Source: Nemania diffusa
Lineage: Eukaryota > Ascomycota > Sordariomycetes > Xylariales > Xylariaceae
Assembly (NCBI GenBank): GCA_038501195.1
Contig: JBBPUQ010000001.1
Coordinates: 6,944,001-7,008,000 of the forward strand
DNA length: 64,000 nucleotides
Reading direction: 5' to 3'
This document shows positions 27,814-40,141 of this stretch, piece after piece (positions within the stretch are counted from its first letter, which is position 1; each line of letters opens with the position of its first letter). The notes beneath the pieces were generated by a model. It worked only from the letters and a program-made list of their open reading frames with translations, made no database searches and was not told the DNA's origin. The position numbers were made by a program, and so were the translations under genes.

Positions 27814-28195
27814 TATACTTAATTAAAACATTAAATATTATATTGCACTTTTTATATTTTTTTATTTTTTTACTATATATTTAATAAAAACATTAAATAT
27901 TATATTATATTTTTTGCTTTTTTCTACTTTTTAATTATATATTTAATAAAAACAACAAATTTAATGTTATATTTTTTGTGTTTTTTTATTTTTTAACTAT
28001 ATATTTAATAAAAATAATAGATTTAATATTATATTTTTTGCGCTTTTTTATTTTTTGACTATATATTTAATAAAAACATTAAATATTATATTGTATTTTT
28101 TGCGCTTTTTTACTTTTTAATTATATATTTAATAAAAACATTAAATATTATATTGTATTTTTTACTTTTTTTTACTTTTTTACTATTTATTTAAT
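27814..28195 (+). repeat. A2 left-end tandem array, ~61-bp units
   Basis: About six units, each containing CTATATATTTAATAAAAACA followed by TTTTTTGCGCTTTTTTA or a RIPped form. The A3 version (56,033-56,525) shows the least mutated unit. Confidence 0.85.
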
Positions 28196-31100
28196 TAAAT
28201 ATTAAATAATATATTTAATATATAAACTAGTTACTATTTAATAATATAATTATATATTTATAACAATAAGCTAATATATTATTAAATAGTAAATAGTTAT
28301 AAATTTGCTTATTTATATATATTAGATTTATTATATATATATAAATTTTTAGTTATAATAGTTTTTATATTTAATTAAATAAGTTGTTAAACTTTTTTAA
28401 AATATATTGCAAATTTATAGTACTAGTAGTTAATATTTAATTAATTATTAATAATTATTATTTATTATTATTTTTTATTTTTTTATATTTAACTATATAT
28501 ATTAAAAATAAAATATTTAATATATAGTTATTTTATTATTTAAATAGTTTATTAAAAAATAAAATATTTAATATATAGTTATTTTAATATTTAAGTATTT
28601 TTAGTTTTAATTAAAAAATTAAAAAACAGAATATTTTATATTTATTTATTTTTTTATTTTATTTTTTTTTACTTTTTTATTTTTTACAACTTTTTTTTTT
28701 AAAAGTATTTACTTTTTTTTTTTTTACATTTTTTTTTATTAAAAGTGCTTGCTTGTTTTTTTAAATATTTTGTTTTTTAAGTCCTTTTTTAATATATATT
28801 TTATTTTTTGCTATATATATATATTAATATATTTATAAAATAGCTAAATTATTATTAATTTTTTATAAAAAAAAAAACTTTTTTTATAGCAAAAATATAT
28901 AAAAGTTTTTTGCTGCTTATTTAAATAACTTCTAGCTAATTTAATACTTTTTTTGTAATAAAGCTAAAGTTTTACTAGTTAAAATACTATTAATTATAAA
29001 AATAATACAAATGTAGATTATTTATAACTATAACAAAGTAAAAAATATATAAATATATAATATTAAAGTTTATAATATAACTTGCTACAAATTATAAAAT
29101 AAGTTTTTTATTTATTAGTTTTATTTTATAAATATAAATATGTTTTATTTTTTTATTAATATATATAATATATAATTTTTTTTTATATATTTTATTTATA
29201 TAAAATTAAAAAATGGAATATTTAGTTTTTTATATATTTTGTTTTTTAATTGCTACAGCTTTTTGTTTTTAACTTTTTTATAGTATTAGTTGTATTAAAA
29301 CTATATTATAATTATTGCAATATTTATATAAATATAAAAATATTTAAAGTTGCTACATTTTTAAACTTTATAAACAATAAACTATAACTATTAATAAATG
29401 TTAATATAATTTATAATATAATAACTTAGTAAGTAATAAATAATATGTTTAGCTTTTTTAATATAAATATTAAACTAACTAATAAAAATTATTTATTATT
29501 TACTATTAGCTATATAATAATAATAGCAACAAAAAACTTGTTTTTTATATTTTTTAATTATTTTTATATTTATAGCAGCAATAGCTGCTTTATAATTTTT
29601 AGCTTTGCTGTAAAAAATTAGCACTAAGTATTAGCTGCAGTAATTTATTACTAGTTTTGCTAATATAAACTAAGCAATAATTTCTATTATAAGTAGTAAT
29701 ATATAAATAAAAACATTATTATTTTTTTTATTATTATTAACAAAGTTGTATATATTATTTTTAAAGTAAATGTTAACAAATTTGCTGCTAGTAATATAGT
29801 TAAAAATATATTAGTTAGCTTTAAATTTATAGCTAAAGCAAATATAACTACTAAATCGCAGTATATAAAACAAAAAAGCTGTAAAAAATATTATGTAATA
29901 AATTATTTAAAAAAACTAATAAACAATGTTTTTATTAATTTTTATAAGTTTTAAAGTTTTTAAAAAAAATAGAAAATTTTGTTTTAGCTATTTGCTATTT
30001 AAAAGTAAATGCTGTTATTACTTGTAATAAAAAACTTATAAAAATTACTATATTTAAATATTATAAACTGTAAATATATTTGTAACTAAATAAAAGTTTT
30101 AGCTAGTTAAAATATTATTAGCAATTTTAAATTATTAATATAAAGTAAAAAAAGCGTTAAAATTAAAGCAATTGTTTTTGCTAACAATAAAAATAAATTA
30201 AAAAATTTAGTTAAACAAAATATAGTTTAGCAAACTTTTAAAGTTGCAAAAAATAAGCTTGAAAATAAAACTAGTAATAATAATACTGTTTTAGCTACAA
30301 AAACAGTTAAAAAAGCAAAAATTTAAAAACAAAAATATATTGTTATTAATTAATTAATAACTAGTAGCTTTGTAAAAAAGTCGTTTTTAGTTTAAAATAT
30401 TGCTTGTTATTTTAAAATTAATTAAAAAAACATAAAAATAGCTTTAACTAATAAAACTATTTATTAACTTTATTAATTTATTAATAAGTGCAGTTTTATT
30501 TTATTTAAAAAATAAAATATTTAGTTATTTAAATATATTTTATTTTTTAATTTTGTAGCTTATTATTAATTTTTTTTTTTTAGTAAATATAACAAAACTT
30601 TTAAATAAAATGTTAATATTTTTATGTTTTGTTTTTTTTGCAAATAAATATAAAACTAATAAAACTATTATTTATAGTAAAATAATAATTTATTATGTTT
30701 TAAAAATAAAAATTAAATAAATAAAAAGTTTGTTAAAGTATTATTTTTATTTAGTTTTTATTATGTTTTTTATAACAGTTTAAATTTTTTAATATTTACA
30801 AAAGTTTTTTAAAAATATATTTAAGATTTTTTTTGTATATAGAAAAAGCAAAGCTAAATATAACTATATAAAAAAAAGTTAAGTTTTAAACTAGCAAAAT
30901 TTAAAAAAAATAATAACAACTATTAATAAAAAAGATTATAAAATAAGCAATTTTTTTTAAAAATAGAATATTTTGTTTATGTTTATAAATATTTTGTTTT
31001 TAATATTTTTATTAAGTTTATTTATATTAATTACTTTTAAACTAACTAAATAGTTATTGTAATATTTATATAAACTTTTTTTAATTGTTATATTATAAAA

Positions 31101-31484
31101 ACTTTGCAGCTTATTAAAAACTTTATTTAGTTAAAACGAAAAAAATTTAATTTGTTTAATAATAATAATTTTATTAAGTTTAAGTTTGAAACAAATTTAA
31201 TAAAGTAAATTTTAACAAAAAAAAGTTTTAAAAAGTAAACAAAATTAAAAAAAAAAAATAAAATCAATATTATTTTTATTTTGAAATAATATTGTTTTAG
31301 TTTGTTAGTTATTAATAAAGCTTATATAGTTAAAAACTTTTAAAACATTATATATTAAATAGTTGCTTTTATTTAATACAATGTTATTTTATTTTATTTA
31401 ATAATATTATTAATAAATTATTTCTATAATATATTAAAGTATTTTTGTTTAAAGTTTTTAAAACTACTAAAAACTTCGTTTTTA

Positions 31485-31694
31485 TTGTTTTGTTATAATA
31501 AATTAAAACTATATAAAAATATATTAAACTTTTATAATTTGTTTAGTTATATTTTATATATTAATATAAACAGTATTAAATGTTTATTTATACGATTTTT
31601 TTGCAAGTTTTTTTTTAAAAAACTAAATAACTTTAATGTTTTATTATTTAAACTTAAGTTTGTTTTAGCTTATTTTAAAAATAGCTATTACTAG
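31485..31694 (+). pseudogene. A2 copy of ORF1 ghost
   Basis: A 69-codon stop-free stretch matching residue for residue the right part of the 101-codon frame in A3 (59,730-60,035), and present in A1 near 13,040-13,250. The sequence is Phe/Leu/Lys/Asn-rich, as expected from Pro/Ser, Glu and Asp codons after RIP. A conserved Cys-Leu-Phe-Ile-Arg patch sits mid-frame. It lies one frame away from the Thr/Ala/Lys segment that follows, in A2 and in A3 alike. No family recognised. Confidence 0.5.
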
Positions 31695-32181
31695 TAAATA
31701 CTTTTGTTTATGTTTTTTTAAATAACTATAAAATAATATAACTAAAGTTTCGATTTTTGCTATATTATAATAAGTACTATTTACTAACAAATTTTTTTAC
31801 ATTAAAATATAAGTACAAAAATTATAAACTTTAACAAAAACTAGATTTTTTTTAGTAATAATATCTTTAGTACAAAGTTTATTATAATATAAGTTGTTTT
31901 AAATATTATTAAATAAAACATATATAATTTTTAGTTTAAACGTTATTAAAAATGTTTATATATAATATTTGAAAATTTTACAAATAAAAAATCTGTAAAA
32001 AAAAAAAAACAAAACTATATTTAAAATAAAAAAAATTTTGTTATATTTAACTTTAAAGTTTAAAAAAAGCTTAATATTTTAGCTTTAAATTTAAATAATG
32101 AAAAAACATTGTGTTTTAAAAATAACTAAGCTTTATATTTAAAAAAAAAAAAAAAGCAAAAATATAAAGCTTTTTTATAAA

Positions 32182-32300
32182 ATAGCAGTTATAACAAAAA
32201 TAATAATAGCTAAAACAACAAAAACAGCAAAAATAGTAAAAGCAGCAAAAATAGCAAAAATAGCAAAAACAATATATTTAACAAAAATAGCGATTTTAAT
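32182..32300 (+). pseudogene. A2 Thr/Ala/Lys-rich coding ghost
   Basis: Reads AVITKIIIAKTTKTAKIVKA and on with a 9-base ATA GCA AAA periodicity. GCA and ACA codons are well kept. Before RIP it was probably a Thr/Ala/Glu repeat. Same frame (1) as ORF2b at 32,920-33,915, as in the other two copies. Confidence 0.5.
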
Positions 32301-32919
32301 AAAAAAAAGCAACTAGTATTATTTTCTGTTGTAATAAATGTTTAAAAAGTTTATAAATTAATTGTAAATATTAATAATAATAGTACTAATTATATTTTTA
32401 AAAAAACAAAAAAAAATTACTGTATTACTTTTTTTATTAATTATATTAGTTAATTTTAATATATAGTTAAATAAAGCTTGTTTATAGTTTATTTTATTAT
32501 TTAAATCTTTAATTATATATATAAACTTAAAAATAAAAAAAGTTTACTGTTTTAAGTAATTATTATAGTAAATTTGCTATAGTTATAGCAGTAAGTTATT
32601 TTTTGTTATATTTTATTTTGCTATAATATATTAAAAAAAAAATTAAAAACAAAATATTTAATATATTTAAATATTTTGTTTTTTAACTAAAAAAGCAAAT
32701 GTATTATAGTTATAAAACTAAAAAACAGAATATTTAGCATACTTAAATATTTCATTTTTAAACTAAATAAATAAACATGTTATAACTGCAAAACTAAAAA
32801 ATAAAATATATTATTTAACTATATATTTTATTTTTTAATAAAAGTTTTATTTAGTTTTAACACTTACTGCATAAATTATTTTATTTATTTAATAATATTA
32901 ACTATTTAGCAACAAAAAA

Positions 32920-33915
32920 TTATATATTTTGCTTAATTTATTTAATTTAAATGTTTTTATAATCGCGTTTTATTATATAACTAAAAAATAAGTTAATATT
33001 ATATTTATATTTAACAATGTTATATTAACTATAAATGTTTTAATTTGTAATATATATATTGTAAAAACAAGTATTAATTTATATTTTTGTTGTTGCTACA
33101 GCTTTATTTTTTCGATTTTATAAAATATAAACAATTTAAACTAGATTTTAAATAAATTTGTTAAAATTAAATAAAAACATTTTATAAATTAAATAATTAT
33201 TATTATTTTTAAAACTATATTTAAATAGCATAAAACGATTATATAATAAAAGTTTTTTTGTTAACTTATTACAAAAAGTAAAATTAACAAAAAAATTTGC
33301 AAAAAAGTAAATATTTTAATTATATATAAAATTATTTGTTGCTTTTATAACTAGTTTATTATTTGCTATATTTTAAAAGCTTTTGCTTTTTTAGTTTTTA
33401 TTAACAAAAAGTATATAATTAAAATTACTAATATGTTGTTTTTTATAGCTTGCTTTATATTTAATAATTTAACAAATTGTTATTACTTAAATAATTGCAG
33501 TAAATTTGACTTTATTATAAGTGCTATATAATTTATTGCTAATTTTAACAACTTTAATTTTATATTGCTTATTACAATTTTAAAGCTAGCTTTTTTAGTA
33601 GATTGTTTTAAATAAAACTTAAGCAACTATAAGTTTAAAAAAATACTACAAAAAGTTTTTATTACTATTTAAAAAGCGAAAACTAAGTTTAAAAAAAATA
33701 TAAACTTTAAAAAAAAAAAAATCAAAAAAGCAAAGCTAATATAAAAAAAAGCAAACGTTAAAATTAAAAAAGCTAAAAAAAAAACTAAAGCAAAAACAAA
33801 AAAAGCTAAAAAAAAAGTTAAAGCAAAAACAGAAAAAAAAGCTGCTAAAAAAGCTAAAAAAAAAGCTAAATAAATAGCTATAGCTAAAAAAAGAAAAAAA
33901 AAAACAAAAGTTTAA
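32920..33915 (+). pseudogene. A2 copy of ORF2b, charged coiled C-terminus
   Basis: Counterpart of A3 61,261-62,256. The C-terminal ~80 codons are nearly all AAA and GCT (Lys/Ala), with TAA for Gln, ending AAA GTT TAA at 33,907-33,915, the same last codons as in A3. Before RIP many of the AAA codons were probably GAA/GAG, so the tail would have been a charged, helix-prone coil. Function unknown. Confidence 0.5.
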
Positions 33916-34258
33916 ATAATTTATTTTGTTTATAAATAAAAGTCTAATAAAAGTTAAACAAAAAATAGCGTTGTTTTAACTAAAGTAGTTTTTAGTTTTT
34001 AATAAAAAATAAATCTAAATAATTATATAATATATTATTATATTTTTAATATAACTAAGTTTTAATTATATATATTAAAAAATATATAAATATATTTAAA
34101 GTATATAATATATTAACTACTAACAATATTTAAATAAAAAAAAACAACTTTGCAAAATATATAATAACTTGTTTTTTTATAATAACTTTTATTTATTTAA
34201 CAAAGTATTTATAAGTTTATAAAAACTTAATTAGTATATAAAAACTAAATTTTAATAT

Positions 34259-35118
34259 AAAAACTTATTTAAATTTAGCTATACAATTATATTTTTTTAA
34301 AAAATAAAAAAAAAGCAAGTTTTAATATATAGCTAATTAAAACAGTTTAAAATATAACTTTTAAACATTTTACTATTACTATTTATTAAAAATTATACTT
34401 TTTTATTAAAAACTTATTTTTTTTGTTATAAAAACTTATTTAAATTTAACTATATAATTATATTTGTTTAAAAAATAAAAAAAAAACAAGTTTTAATATA
34501 TAGCTAATTAAAACAGTTTAAAATATAGCTTTTAAATATTTTACTATTGCTATTTGTTAAAAATTTATACTTTTTTATTAAAAACTTATTTTTTTTGTTA
34601 TAAAGATTTATTTAAATTTAATTATATAATTATATCTGTTTAAAAAATAAAAAAAAAACAAGTTTTAATATATAACTAGTTAAAACAGTTTAAAATATAG
34701 CTTTTAAACATTTTATTATTACTATTTGCTAAAAATTTATATTTTTTTATTAAAAACTTATTTTTTTTATTATAAAAACTTATTTAAATTTAGCTATATA
34801 ATTATATTTGTTTAAAAAATAAAAAAAAAGCAAGTTTTAATATATAGCTAGTTAAAATAGTTTAAAATATAATTTTTAAGTATTTTACTATTATTATTTG
34901 TTAAAAATTTATATTTTTTTATTAAAAACTTATTTTTTTTGTTATAAAAACTTATTTAAATTTAACTATATAATTATATTTATTTAAAAAATAAAAAAAA
35001 AGCAAGTTTTAATATATAGCTAGTTAAAGCAGTTTAAAATATAGCTTTTAAACATTTTACTATTGCTATTTGTTAAAAATTTATATTTTTTTATTAAAAA
35101 CTTATTTTTTTTGTTATA
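34259..35118 (+). repeat. A2 tandem array, five 172-bp units
   Basis: Units start near 34,259, 34,430, 34,601, 34,774 and 34,945. Each carries AAAAAATAAAAAAAA-CAAG, TATATAGCTA and TTTGTTAAAAATTTATA words. Sequence differences between units are RIP-type. A1 has three units and A3 four. Confidence 0.9.
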
Positions 35119-36108
35119 AAGAAATATTTTAATAAACTATATTATATTTTTTAATATTAACAAAAAAAATTAAGCTAATATATTAAGCTTTTATTTAACT
35201 TTAGTAACTTTTTTAATTTTAAATGTTTTAATATATACTATATATTTATTAAAACTAAAAAGTAATATAGTACTAATAAGTTACTATATTTTATATAGTA
35301 TACTTTTTAAAAGTAAACTTTTTATTATAATACTTTTTTTAAAACTTTTTTTAAATCAATTGTTTAAAATATTTCAAATACTTTAAATATTATATATAGT
35401 TATATTACAAAAAAATATATATTTATTAAACACTATAGTTTTTTTGTTTAGCTAATATTTATTTTACTAGTTTTTTAAACTAATTATTTTAATATTTATT
35501 TTAACTTTTTTTTTAGTTTTTTTTTAAACTAATATATTTAAAATATTTTTTATTAAAAAAACAATTTTAACTTTGTTTTTAAATAAACATTTAATTTTAA
35601 ATTTATATAAAATAAAATTATTAAAGTTAATATATAAATAAAGTTTATATTTACTTTATTTTTTTTTTATTTTATTTTTATTAGCTTATTATTTGTAATA
35701 TTATATAATATTTTATTATTAAAATTGCAACTTTAGATTTTATTTTATATTTATATTATTTATGTTAATTTATATTTATTACTAGTTTTTTTTATACTAA
35801 TACTTTTATATAGCTTTAAAGTAGTAAATATTATTATTTAAAAATTTGTTTGCTTTTTTAGCACATTTATTATTATAGCAATTTAGCATTTTAAATTATA
35901 TAATATATTATAAACTAATTAAATTTAAAACAGATTTTTTTTTAAGTTATATTTTATATATAAGCATTTAATTTAGTTGCAAATATTAGTTTTTTAGCTA
36001 TATATTATACTTTAATAAATAACAAATATAACTTTTAAAAAATTACTAAGTTTATTATTTAAAAATAAAACAGCAAATTATAAAACAAACAGCGTTTAAA
36101 ACTACTAA

Positions 36109-36780
36109 ATTTTTATAACTAATAACAATTTTTTAAATATAATTCTGCTTAGATTAGTTTTTAATATAATATTTTCAATAAATATCGAAATAATTAAAGT
36201 TAATAAAACTAGCAAAGTAAAAAAAAAACAATTAAAAAAAAAAACAAATAAAACTACTGCTATATTTACATTTTTACTTAAAGTACTAAATAAAAAAAAT
36301 AAAAATAATAATAAAGCAACATTTAAAATAAATATATTTTCTATAAAGTTAAAAATTTTGCTAAAACATTTTAATAAAAATATTCTAGTTTTTAATTTAA
36401 ATATTAATTTTATAAATATTAATGTTTTAATAAAACATTTTAATTTAATATTAAGTTTAAAATTAATTATTAGTATATAAAATATAACTATTATAAATAA
36501 TACATTAATAATTTCATTTTTTTACGATTTTAGTTAATTTGCTAATATATTTAAGCTTAAAATTAAAACAATACAAAAAAAAAAAAACATATTTTTTATA
36601 TAAAAAAACATTTTTATAATAAACTTTATTACATTTTTTACTAAAGTATTTTATAAACAAAAAAAAAACATTGCAAAAAAATTTGCAGCTAAAAAAACTA
36701 AAACAAAAAATATAAATAAAATTACAACAAACTTGTTAATAATAGTTAATAATATTAATATTTTAACAAAGTTATATTAA
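36109..36780 (+). pseudogene. Unknown gene remnant D1, 223 codons with three TAA stops
   Basis: Frame 1 is completely free of stops from 36,109 to 36,477 (123 codons) in DNA where TAA is otherwise extremely frequent. It continues to 36,780 with only three TAA stops (36,478, 36,535 and 36,601). There is no ATG at the start; RIP turns ATG into ATA. The inferred protein is Lys/Asn/Ile/Phe-rich and ends K-F-A-A-K-K-T-K-T-K-N before a final ILTKLY. Reversing RIP-type changes would make it Pro/Thr/Glu/Asp-rich. It begins a few bases after A2 stops matching A1. No domain recognised. Chance is a poor explanation for the long open run, but the function is unknown. Confidence 0.55.
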
Positions 36781-36964
36781 AATATAATATTTTAAAAATT
36801 ATAACTAATTTTTAAAATATTAAATTAATATAAGTTATATTTTAAATATATTATAGTTTGTACTTTTTTTTATATATATAAATATATTTTTTACTATTTA
36901 TTTAAAAAATAAAATATATATATTATTTTTTTAGCTTTTTTTATAACTTTTTTTTTTATTTTTT

Positions 36965-37155
36965 TTATTATTTTTTTATAACTACTTTTTTTATTTTTTT
37001 TATAGCTTTTTTATAACTATTTTTTTTATTTTTTTTATAACTTTTTTATAACTACTTTTTTTATTTTTTTTATAACTTTTGTACAATTATTTTTTTTATT
37101 TTTTTTATAACTTTTATATAACTACTTTTTTTATTTTTTTTATAACTTTTTTTTA
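36965..37155. repeat. Tandem array, ~35-bp T-rich units
   Basis: About five units of TTTTTTTATTTTTTTTATAA followed by CTTTTTTATAACTA, with ACTA(C/T) markers near 36,981, 37,016, 37,051, 37,086 and 37,120. Low complexity. Confidence 0.8.
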
Positions 37156-39174
37156 AAAGCTGTACTTTTTGCTATTTATTTCAGCTTTTTTGTTTTAATG
37201 CTTTTTTTTTAAATATTTTGTTTTTAAGTTTTATTTTTTTGTTTTAATTATATAAATTTTTTATATATTTATTAATATATTGTTTGTTATAAATAAAAAG
37301 ATTTTTAAAAAAAAATATAACAAAAAATACTAAAATTTTATTGCTTAAAAAATATAACATTATTTAAATAAGCAAAATAACTGCAATAAACAAAACTTTT
37401 GTAATATTATTAAAAAAAAAAGTTTTAATATTTCTGATTAGTTTTATAAACTTAAAAAAGTAATTGTTTATAAAATATTATTAGATTATATTAATAAAAA
37501 CAATAACAACAAAGCAAGTTTTGCAAAAAAAACTGCTTATATTTTTAGTGTTTTTTGCTTTTTAATTAATTAAAAAAGCAATTTAAATATTAAAATAGCA
37601 TATGTATATTTTGCTACTACAAAACATTATAAATATTACTTTTATATAAATAATAAATAATTTAAACTAAAAAACAAACATAATATTTTTAAAAAATAAA
37701 ATATTTAAACTAGTAAATATTTTATTTTTTAAAGCTTTATTTATAACTAAATGTTTTATTAATATATTAATAACTGCTGATTTTTTAAAGCTAATATATA
37801 GATTTTTTTATAATAAAGTTTTAGTAAAGTTTACTAAAGCTAAAAAACAGCTTATTTACATTTTTTAAATTAAAACAGTTTTTGCAACTATTATATTTTT
37901 TATAAATATTAAAAATAATATATTTGTTTAAAATTTAAAAATAAATATTATTTTTGTTAATACTAAAAATTTAACTTTTTAATATATAATAATATTAATT
38001 GCAATATTTTATACATTTATAAAAACAAACTTTTAATAATTTAACAAAACAAATTATAAAATATTACTTTATAATTTAGTTTTTATTTTTAAACATTTAA
38101 TAAAAAACTAAAATTAAGCATTATATATTTATTTAATGTTTATTTATTTTTAAGTTATTAATATAAAATATATTTTTTTTAAAATAAACTTTTTGTTTTA
38201 AAAAACTATTAATATAAAACTAAAATATAAATTAACTTTATTAAATATAAAAATATATCAAAAAATTTAAAATATATAAAACTTAGTTTTATTATAAATA
38301 TAAATAATTATAAATATGCTTAAATTTTTTAGTATAACTATTAAAAACTATAAATTAGCATATAAAAAATATAAAAAAAACTTTGATTTTTGTAAAAAGT
38401 TTACAAAAGCAATAAATTTTGTATTATATATTTTAAATTTAACTATAATGTTACTATTAAACAATATTATTTAGCAAATATTAAATTTAATAAATAAAAA
38501 AGTTGTTAGTTTTAAACTAATATTTATAAATTAAATTAATATTAATTTAAAAAAAAACTTTAAATCAAAAGTAAATAATACTGCTATAAATAAAACTTAA
38601 ATATTAAATTTTATAAATATAATATATTATTTTAAAAAAATATAAACTATATTTTTTATTATATATTACTTAAATTTTAAGCTTAATAAAGCTAACTTAT
38701 ACAAATATTTGCAATAATTAAATAATATTTTATAAAAATATTTCAATATAGCAATTAATACAAATAGCAAAATATTGCTTTTTTGTAACTATATTATAAT
38801 ATAAATTATATTTGCTACAAATATAAATATAAAGCTGTTTAAATTGCTAAAACTGCAAAAATTTAATAATAAAATTATTAAGTTTAAAAGTTTATTTATT
38901 AAAGTTATAACAACTAAAAAACTATTTTATAAATATAACAATATTAATGTTTTATTTTTTTTTAATACTTTTTATATTAACAAATATATTTAACTACTAG
39001 TTTTTTGCTATAACTATTTATACTTTTTATTTAATTAGTTTGTTATATTAAATAAGCTTTTATATATTTTATTTGTTAACAACAAACTAAAAAAAAAAGT
39101 TATATATTATATTATAATAACGCTTTTTTTTTTTGTTTAATAGTAAGTAATATTTTATATATAGCTTTAGCTTT
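37156..39174 (+). other. Tract D, middle: moderately RIPped, possible coding ghosts
   Basis: Retains many GCT, GCA and TTG words. Between about 38,290 and 38,420 a plus frame reads a mix of Lys, Tyr, Leu and Ile (TFYYKYK-like, LLKT, ESLQK-like) interrupted only by TAA/TAG, consistent with a decayed gene, but I cannot delimit it. A hairpin AAATATTT(9)AAATATTTT lies near 37,686-37,740. No family recognised. Confidence 0.4.
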
Positions 39175-39330
39175 TAAAAAACAGAATATTTACAAGTTGT
39201 AAATATTCTGTTTTTTAGCTTTTAAAAAGCAAAATATTTACAAGTTATAAATATTTCTTTTTTTAGCTTTTAAAAAACAAAATATTTACTAGTTGTAAAT
39301 ATTCTGTTTTTTAGCTTTTTTTTTTTTTTG
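39175..39330. repeat. Three tandem palindromes (hairpin array)
   Basis: The first is near perfect: AAAAAACAGAATATTTACAA at 39,176-39,195, one central G, and its exact reverse complement at 39,197-39,216; the flanking T/A extends the arms to 21 bp. Two further copies follow about 63 bp apart, separated by TAGCTTTT, with RIP-type changes (CAGAAT to CAAAAT, CTG to CTT). The array could extrude as cruciforms or give three RNA hairpins. Related words recur across A and D (see findings). Confidence 0.9.
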
Positions 39331-40141
39331 CTTTTTTTTTTTATTTATAATATACTAACTTTTATTTATAAAGTATATAGCTTGTATTTTTAATATAACT
39401 AATTTGTTTGTTTATAATATTTATTTTAATATTTATTAAAAAAACATTAATATATATATATTAAATTTTAATTAATTTTATATTACTATTAAAATTATTA
39501 TTATAAATATTGTTTATTTTAGCTAATTTTTGTTATAAAAAAAAACTTTATGCTGTTATAACGTTTTTTTTAGTTTTTTAGATTTTTTAAATCTGCTATT
39601 TTATACTATATTTAGCTTTAGTAATAAAACTTTGAATTTTAAAATTTATTAAGATTTTTTTATTATTGCTAATACTTTAAACAATATTAATTATAGTTAT
39701 ATAATTTAGTTATATTACAAAAATATATTACAAAGTTATAACATTTTTTTTGTTTGTTTAAAATTTGCTACTAAAATAAAAAACATTTTAAGCATAATAG
39801 TAAACTTATATTTTTAATTTATATAAAATATTTTTTTAAATAGCTACTATTATTATATAGTTGTTAATACTAGCTTTATATTAAATTATTTTTTATATGT
39901 TAATATAGTATTAAATAGTAAATCTATTAAACAAAAAAACTTTAATTAAATATTAAATGTTAACTTATTATTGTTTATAATATATATTAATTATAAAAAA
40001 TTTAACATTTTTAATATAAAGTTGCATAATTAACAAATATTTAAACAGTTAACAAACTAGTTAAACTTTATTAAATTATTGCTATTTTTGTTAGCAGTTT
40101 AAGTTTAAGCTAATAATAAAATTACATTTAGCTAAATATTT

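Larger units (their letters stand above)
27729..36103 (+). mobile_element. Repeat family A, copy 2 (A2)
   Basis: Begins TGTAATAAGTTATAAATTAAAG and is colinear with A1 and A3 for about 8.1 kb. In order: ~61-bp tandem array (27,814-28,195); AT-rich hairpin-bearing segments with AAAATATTT words (28,490-28,690); ORF1 ghost (31,485-31,694); Thr/Ala/Lys segment (from 32,182); hairpin tract (32,630-32,830); ORF2b ghost (32,920-33,915); 172-bp array of five units (34,259-35,118); and a final ~1 kb shared with A1 and A3. The match with A1 ends near 36,103. It is intermediate in RIP load. No LTRs, inverted ends or target duplication could be identified, so the element class is open. The plus-strand genes suggest an autonomous element or a duplicated host segment. 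Confidence 0.78.
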
